A stretch of DNA of 18,137 nt, from positions 1,392,963 to 1,411,099 of the forward strand of contig NZ_LKAQ01000004.1 in the NCBI RefSeq assembly GCF_001874525.1. The letters are read 5' to 3'. This DNA is from Pseudodesulfovibrio hydrargyri (GTDB taxonomy: Bacteria; Desulfobacterota; Desulfovibrionia; Desulfovibrionales; Desulfovibrionaceae). This document shows, in pieces, positions 13,852 to 18,137 of the stretch; the stretch's first letter is position 1; every line of letters begins with the position of its first letter. The notes below the pieces were generated by a model. It was not told the origin of the DNA. It made no database searches and was given only the letters and a program-made list of their open reading frames with translations. Made by a program: the position numbers and the translations under genes.

Positions 13852-14028
13852 CTAACGGGTCAGGAGGTTGGTCAGGATGGTCAGGCCGAGCATGATGATG
13901 ACCACGACGAGCAGGATGTTGGTCACCTTGTCCCGCCGCTTGACCCGTTCGGCCTTGGACCGGGTGAACTGGCCGACGATGAGAAAGACCAGGCCGAGGA
14001 TGATGATCAGTTTGACGAGCGTGCCCAT
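13852..14028 (-). CDS. Small two-helix membrane protein
   Basis: A 58-residue protein beginning MGTLVKLIIILGLVFLIVG, a first hydrophobic helix (about 4-20), then a short basic loop (RSKAERVKRRDK, 23-34) and a second helix (about 37-55, ILLVVVIIMLGLTIL). Two transmembrane helices with a positive loop on the cytoplasmic side are likely. I do not recognise the family. It fits exactly between pgeF and the radical SAM gene, with 5 nt to the latter, and codon composition matches its neighbours, which supports it as real. There is no Shine-Dalgarno before the ATG, so expression may be low or coupled. Confidence 0.65.
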   Translation of the reverse strand: MGTLVKLIIILGLVFLIVGQFTRSKAERVKRRDKVTNILLVVVIIMLGLTILTNLLTR

Positions 14029-14101
14029 GGGGAGGGTGTAGCGGATTTCCCGGTAAAAGTCTTGTTCGCAAGGGGGCGTGGATGGCGCGGCAAAAGTGCG
14101 G

Positions 14102-14866
14102 TTACGGCCTGATCCAGATGATCCCGCACTGCCGCCCGGTGTCGCGGACCGGGCTCGCGCACGCCTTGCGGTAGGAAAAGAACGTCTCCTCCATGGTCAT
14201 GGTGCACAGGTCCAGGCCGAATATCTGGCTTTCGGGCACGCCCGCGTTCATCAACTGGTCGCGGGTCAGTTGCCAGAGGTCCATGGTCCTGGCCTCGCGG
14301 TCGTACCAGGGGCGGAACCTCGGGCCGAAGTCGGTCTCGAAGTTGACGAACTCGGCGGCGGTGGGCCCCAGGCTGGGGCCGCGCACGGCAAAGACGTCCT
14401 CGGGATTCAGGTCGTAGTGTTCGCAGAATCGGCGCACGCCCGAGCCGGGGAAATCGATCTTGTTGCCCCGCCAGCCCGCGTGCAGTCCGGCCACATACCT
14501 GCCCGAGCGGTGGGCCAGGAGGATGGGCTGGCAGTCGGCGGTCTTGACGACCAGGCCGTGCCCGGGCGCGGCCGTGGTCATGCCGTCGCCGTCCTCCGAG
14601 GCGTGCTCGTCGGGCGAATGGGGCGCGGGGTCGAAGCGGATCACGTCGCCGTGCACCTGGTTGAGCTCGCACCAGCCGGTCAGCCCCATGCGCGAAAAGA
14701 CCATGCGCCGGTTCGCGGCCACGGCCTCGGGCTCGTCGCCCACGTCAAAGGAGATGTTGGCCGAGTCGTGGGGCGGCTCGGACACGCCCCCCTGCCGGGA
14801 GGTGAAGGCGCAGGCGACTTGCGGAATTTCGGGAAATTCGAACGGGAAAAAGGCTATGGCCGCCAT
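14102..14866 (-). CDS. pgeF: PgeF-type laccase-domain protein (YfiH/DUF152)
   Basis: A 254-residue cytoplasmic protein. The metal-binding set of the family is complete: H72 in NQVHG, C112 in KTADC and H129 in LHAGWRG. The N-terminal FTSRQGGVSEPP and C-terminal LCTMTMEETFFSYRK stretches are also typical. Bacterial members have been linked to peptidoglycan precursor quality control (removal of wrongly attached serine) and to purine nucleoside cleavage. Start chosen at the ATG that overlaps the end of the cyclo-ligase gene by 13 nt, which suggests translational coupling. Length is normal for the family. Confidence 0.93.
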   Translation of the reverse strand: MAAIAFFPFEFPEIPQVACAFTSRQGGVSEPPHDSANISFDVGDEPEAVAANRRMVFSRMGLTGWCELNQVHGDVIRFDPAPHSPDEHASEDGDGMTTAAPGHGLVVKTADCQPILLAHRSGRYVAGLHAGWRGNKIDFPGSGVRRFCEHYDLNPEDVFAVRGPSLGPTAAEFVNFETDFGPRFRPWYDREARTMDLWQLTRDQLMNAGVPESQIFGLDLCTMTMEETFFSYRKACASPVRDTGRQCGIIWIRP

Positions 14867-15435
14867 AGTTCCTCTTCGGTGCAGACCACGTGGACCGGCT
14901 TGTCCCACGGCTGGGTGGGCACGCTGTCGATGAGCTGGAATTCGTGGGCCACGCCCACCACCAGGGTGTCGCGCAGAGGGGGAGTTGCCAGCAGCCGGTC
15001 GTAGTATCCGCCGCCGAAGCCGAGTCGGTTGCCCTGACGGTCGAAGCCCACGCCGGGCACCAGCGCGATCTGCGGGCAACACGTGTCCACCGGCGGGCAC
15101 TTCAAAGCGTCCGGCTCCATGATGGAGAACGCGCCGGGCACCAGCTCGTCCTCGCAGGCCGCGCAGGCCATGTCCATCAGGCCCGGCTGGTCCGGGCGGC
15201 AGCGGGGCAGGAGCACGCGGCAGCCGCGCTGCCACAGCTCGGCCAGCAGCGGGCGCAGGTCGATCTCGCCGCGCACCGGCCAATAGAGCAGGGCCTCGGT
15301 GGCGTTTTTCCATTCGAACAGGGTGCGGATCATCGACACGGCCCCCTCGCTGGCCCGGGCCACCTCCTCGGCGGACAGGGCGGCGCGGCGGTCGATGAGC
15401 TGCCTGCGCAGTGCGGTCTTTTCCGGTTCAGCCAT
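14854..15435 (-). CDS. 5-formyltetrahydrofolate cyclo-ligase
   Basis: A 193-residue enzyme making 5,10-methenyl-THF from 5-formyl-THF with ATP. The family signature PGVGFDRQGNRLGFGGGYYD is present around residue 130-150, with the N-terminal RRQLIDRRAAL helix and the YWPVRGEIDLRPL segment. Start chosen at the ATG at 15433-15435 (MAEPEKT); the open frame continues upstream without family similarity and there is no clear ribosome site. It opens the minus-strand operon with pgeF, the small membrane protein and the radical SAM gene, and is divergent from the sigma-54 activator gene. Confidence 0.93.
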   Translation of the reverse strand: MAEPEKTALRRQLIDRRAALSAEEVARASEGAVSMIRTLFEWKNATEALLYWPVRGEIDLRPLLAELWQRGCRVLLPRCRPDQPGLMDMACAACEDELVPGAFSIMEPDALKCPPVDTCCPQIALVPGVGFDRQGNRLGFGGGYYDRLLATPPLRDTLVVGVAHEFQLIDSVPTQPWDKPVHVVCTEEELWRP

Positions 15436-15509
15436 GCGGGCACCATAGCATGCCAGGGGGAGACAATCCAGCTTCAAGCGGTGAAATCCGGGTGACGCCG
15501 ACATGCCCC

Positions 15510-15538
15510 TTGGATTTCGGGCCGTCTTGTTCTATCTT
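15510..15538 (+). promoter_or_regulatory. Weak promoter candidate for the sigma-54 activator gene
   Basis: TTGGAT (15510-15515) and TATCTT (15533-15538) are separated by 17 nt. Matches to consensus are 3 of 6 and 4 of 6. It lies 39 nt before the start codon in the 141-nt divergent gap, where I see no other element. Confidence 0.3.
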
Positions 15539-15576
15539 GACGGTCGCTACGCATCAGCCACCCATACGGAGACCGA

Positions 15577-16956
15577 ATGGCCGCAAATATACTGATTCTC
15601 GACGACGAAAAGAACTATCTGCTCATCCTGGAATCCATCCTGGAGGACGAGGGGTACAACGTGACCACCCTGTCCGATCCGGAGATGGGTCTGGCCTACC
15701 TCGAGGATTCCGAGGTGGACGTGGTCCTGACCGACATGAAGATGCCGGGCATGACCGGCCAGGACGTGCTCGAGCACTGCAAGAAGAACTATCCGCATAT
15801 CCCGGTCCTGATCATGACCGCCTTCGGGTCCATCGAGGCGGCCGTGGAAGCCATGCGCATCGGGGCCTACGACTACATCACCAAGCCGTTCGCCAACGAG
15901 GAACTGCTCCTGTCCATCTCCAAGGCCGTGCAGTACGCCTCCACCCAGCAGGAGAACATCCGCCTGAAAAAGGAGATCCGCGACCGCTATTCCAAGGACA
16001 ACATCATCGCCCGGGGCAAGGGCATGGAACAGGTCCTGGACATGGTCGACCGAGCCGCGCCCAGCAAGTCCACGGTGCTCATCCTCGGCGAGTCAGGCAC
16101 GGGCAAGGAGCTCATCGCCCGGGCCATCCACACCTCCTCGCCCCGGCGCGAGGCCCCGTTCGTCACGGTCAACTGCATGGCGCTCAACCCGGGCGTGCTC
16201 GAATCCGAACTCTTCGGCCACGAAAAGGGCTCCTTTACCGGTGCCACGGCCATGCGCAAGGGCCGCTTCGAACAGGCCAACAAGGGCACGCTCTTCCTGG
16301 ACGAGATCGGCGAACTGACCCCGGAACTTCAGGTCAAGCTCCTGCGCGTGCTCCAGGAACACCAGATCGAGCGCGTGGGCGGCACCGAGACATTCGACGT
16401 GGACATCCGCATCGTGGCCGCCACCAACAAGAATCTCCAGGAATCCGTGGCCAAGGGCGAGTTCCGCGAGGATCTCTTCTACCGCCTCAACGTGGTCTCC
16501 ATCTTCATGCCGCCCCTGCGCGAGCGGCGCGAGGACATCCCGCTGCTGGCCGCGCATTTCCTTGAAAAGTACAACAAGGAAAACCAGATGGAGATCACCG
16601 GCTTTTCCTCGGCGGCCATGGACTACCTGACCGCCTACGAATGGCCGGGCAACGTCCGCCAACTGGAAAACGTGGTCGAGCGGTGCACGGTCCTGGCCCG
16701 GGCCGACGTCATCGACGCCGACGACCTCCCGCCCGAGATCAAGGACGAGGAGGCCCAGTTCAAGTCCGCCGTGGACCTGCTGCCCACCAAGCTCAACCTG
16801 GCCGACACCATGGACAAGATCGAGGGCGCCCTGGTCAAGCGCGCCCTGGTGCGCACCGACTTCGTCCAGGTCAAGGCCGCCGAGATGCTCGGCCTCTCCA
16901 AATCCAACCTGCAATACAAATTGAAGAAATACGGCCTGACCGGCAAAGCCAAGTAA
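15577..16956 (+). CDS. NtrC-family sigma-54-dependent response regulator
   Basis: A 459-residue three-domain activator. The receiver domain (1-120) has the acidic pocket D9-D10, phospho-acceptor D53 in LTDMKMPG and the TKPF lysine. The AAA+ domain (about 145-375) has Walker A GESGTGKE, the sigma-54 contact loop in the variant GSFTGA (for GAFTGA) and Walker B GTLFLDEIGEL. The C-terminal helix-turn-helix (about 415-455) contains KAAEMLGLSKSNLQYKLKKYG. It is thus a complete activator of sigma-54 promoters. No sensor kinase gene is in the window. CGGAGA lies 5 nt before the ATG. Its stop overlaps the next gene by one base, so that ATP-grasp protein is co-expressed. Confidence 0.95.
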   Translation: MAANILILDDEKNYLLILESILEDEGYNVTTLSDPEMGLAYLEDSEVDVVLTDMKMPGMTGQDVLEHCKKNYPHIPVLIMTAFGSIEAAVEAMRIGAYDYITKPFANEELLLSISKAVQYASTQQENIRLKKEIRDRYSKDNIIARGKGMEQVLDMVDRAAPSKSTVLILGESGTGKELIARAIHTSSPRREAPFVTVNCMALNPGVLESELFGHEKGSFTGATAMRKGRFEQANKGTLFLDEIGELTPELQVKLLRVLQEHQIERVGGTETFDVDIRIVAATNKNLQESVAKGEFREDLFYRLNVVSIFMPPLRERREDIPLLAAHFLEKYNKENQMEITGFSSAAMDYLTAYEWPGNVRQLENVVERCTVLARADVIDADDLPPEIKDEEAQFKSAVDLLPTKLNLADTMDKIEGALVKRALVRTDFVQVKAAEMLGLSKSNLQYKLKKYGLTGKAK

Positions 16957-18119
16957 TGATCGTCCTCGATTACCCGTACGTCTCCCGGTTCCTCACGGAT
17001 TCCATCCTGGAACTGGGCCAGCCCGTGCTCGACACCCCGCAGGCCCGCGCTCTTGCGGGCGACGCCCCCCTGGACTACATCGACGAGATAGAATTCTCGG
17101 CGCGCCTGGCCCTGGGCGGCAAGGTCTACACCAACTCCGAGAACGGCCTGGAACACGTCCTGCGCTGCCGCTGCAACGAGGACCTCGCCCGGCAGATCGA
17201 CATCTGCAAGGACAAGGCGCTCTTCCGCGAGACCGTGGCCGGGCTGCACCCGGACTACCGGTTTCAACGCGTGCCCTTCGACCAATTGGCCGACTTCGAC
17301 CCCACGGCCCTGGACGGCCCGTTCATCGTCAAGCCCACGCGCGGCTTCTTCTCCCTGGGGGTGCACGTGGTCGACACCCCGGCGGACTGGCCCGCCGCGG
17401 TCAAGGCCATCGAGGCCGAGCGCGCGGCCCTGAACGCCGAATACCCCGAGGCCGTGGTCAGCGGCGGCGAGTTCATCATCGAGCAGGCCATCCACGGCGA
17501 GGAGTACGCCATCGACGTGTACTATGACGCCGAAGGCGACCCGGTGGTCACCAACATCCTGCACCACACCTTCCTGTCCGCCGCCGACGTCTCGGACCGC
17601 CTCTACTACACCTCGGCCCGGATCATGGAAACCTGGCTGCTGCCGTTCACCGACTACCTCCGCGACGTGGGCCGCCAGTGCGGGTTCCGTGACTTCGTCA
17701 CCCACATCGAGGTTCGCGTCACCGACTCGGGCGACATCCTGCCCATCGAGGCCAACCCGCTGCGCCTGGCGGGCTGGTGCGTGGCCGACCTGACCCACCA
17801 CGCCTGGGGCTTCAACCCCTATGAGTGCTATTTCAAGGAACTGCGCCCGGACTGGGACGCCATCCTGACCGAAAACCAGGGCACGGCCACGGTCATGGTC
17901 ATCGGCGATCTGCCGTCCTCCCTGGACCGTACCGCCATCCGTTCCATCGACTACGCTGGATTCCAATCGATGTTCTCCAACATCCTGGAATTGCGTGAAA
18001 TCGATTATCGCCAATACCCGGTCTTCGCCTTCGCCTTTGCCTCCATGCCCGAGGCCGAGCTGGACGCCCTCAAAGCCACCATCATGCAGGACTTCACCTG
18101 TTTTGTGGTGACCGGGTAA
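16956..18119 (+). CDS. ATP-grasp superfamily protein
   Basis: A 387-residue cytoplasmic protein started at the ATG of TAATG. An ATP-grasp fold is seen in the middle: GPFIVKPTRGFFSLGVHVV (K126 for nucleotide binding), then FIIEQAIHGEEYAIDVYYD and the metal-binding pair E252 (THIEVRV) and E265/N267 (PIEANPLR). Family members join a carboxylate to an amine or other nucleophile using ATP through an acyl-phosphate. Residues about 300-387 form a separate C-terminal part ending in a small alpha/beta unit. The substrate is unknown; no peptide or natural-product genes lie next to it. Tight coupling to a sigma-54 activator gene is the only context. Confidence 0.85.
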   Translation: MIVLDYPYVSRFLTDSILELGQPVLDTPQARALAGDAPLDYIDEIEFSARLALGGKVYTNSENGLEHVLRCRCNEDLARQIDICKDKALFRETVAGLHPDYRFQRVPFDQLADFDPTALDGPFIVKPTRGFFSLGVHVVDTPADWPAAVKAIEAERAALNAEYPEAVVSGGEFIIEQAIHGEEYAIDVYYDAEGDPVVTNILHHTFLSAADVSDRLYYTSARIMETWLLPFTDYLRDVGRQCGFRDFVTHIEVRVTDSGDILPIEANPLRLAGWCVADLTHHAWGFNPYECYFKELRPDWDAILTENQGTATVMVIGDLPSSLDRTAIRSIDYAGFQSMFSNILELREIDYRQYPVFAFAFASMPEAELDALKATIMQDFTCFVVTG

Positions 18120-18123
18120 AGAA

Positions 18124-18136
18124 GCCTCCGGCGGCC
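18124..18136. repeat. Inverted copy of the GGCCGCCGGAGGC repeat
   Basis: GCCTCCGGCGGCC at the right edge is the exact reverse complement of 179-191 and shares 11 bases with 1021-1031. The element is cut by the window end. Confidence 0.5.
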
Positions 18137-18137
18137 G

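Overview
The window reads like a high-GC sulfate-reducing deltaproteobacterium (Desulfovibrionaceae, most like Pseudodesulfovibrio). The reasons are the strong G/C third-position bias, a periplasmic thiosulfate/polysulfide reductase-type molybdoenzyme operon with c- and b-type haem proteins, a FecR/OmpA lipoprotein pair, and an apparent selenocysteine codon. This taxonomic call is an inference from content, not a database match.

Layout. 1-1130: repeat-like hairpins, a calcineurin-type phosphoesterase and a bidirectional terminator. 1148-2248 (minus): FecR-domain protein and OmpA-like lipoprotein. 2371-8890 (plus): the central operon. It begins with a TTGACA promoter carrying a perfect palindrome in its spacer, then a monohaem cytochrome c, a long structured intercistronic leader, a PhsA-like catalytic subunit (Tat signal, 4Fe-4S site, Cys Mo ligand), a PhsB-like four-cluster ferredoxin, a PhsC-like cytochrome b, a secreted triple-rhodanese protein and a secreted rhodanese-thioredoxin fusion. 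8887-9504 (minus): a TorD-family chaperone, convergent with the operon. 9604-10173 (plus): a CsoR-family regulator with the Cys/no-His/Cys pattern of persulfide sensors, then a small EF-hand protein. 10183-10242: a 28-bp perfect terminator hairpin. 10255-11586 (minus): era and a DUF1992 gene. 11587-12457: about 870 bp of non-coding, hairpin-rich DNA. 12458-15435 (minus): formyl-THF cyclo-ligase, PgeF-type laccase-domain protein, a 58-residue membrane protein and a radical SAM protein. 15577-18119 (plus): an NtrC-type sigma-54 activator coupled to an ATP-grasp protein.

Main finding. The rhodanese-thioredoxin gene (7883-8890) contains an in-frame TGA at 8249-8251, inside the rhodanese active-site loop. 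Reading continues in the same frame. The C-terminal half of the rhodanese domain follows at exactly the length seen in the neighbouring triple-rhodanese protein, and the TGA falls on the second cysteine of that neighbour's CxxxxC loops. A GC-rich hairpin with loop GGGC begins about 12-17 nt after the TGA, in the place and shape of a bacterial SECIS. I read this as a selenocysteine-containing rhodanese with a C118-x4-U123 motif fused to a CxxC thioredoxin-like domain.

Together the genes suggest a periplasmic sulfane-sulfur module. A quinol-linked PhsABC-type enzyme acts on thiosulfate or polysulfide, two multi-cysteine/selenocysteine rhodaneses carry or transfer the persulfide sulfur, TorD matures the molybdoenzyme, and a CstR-like sensor may report persulfide to the promoters.
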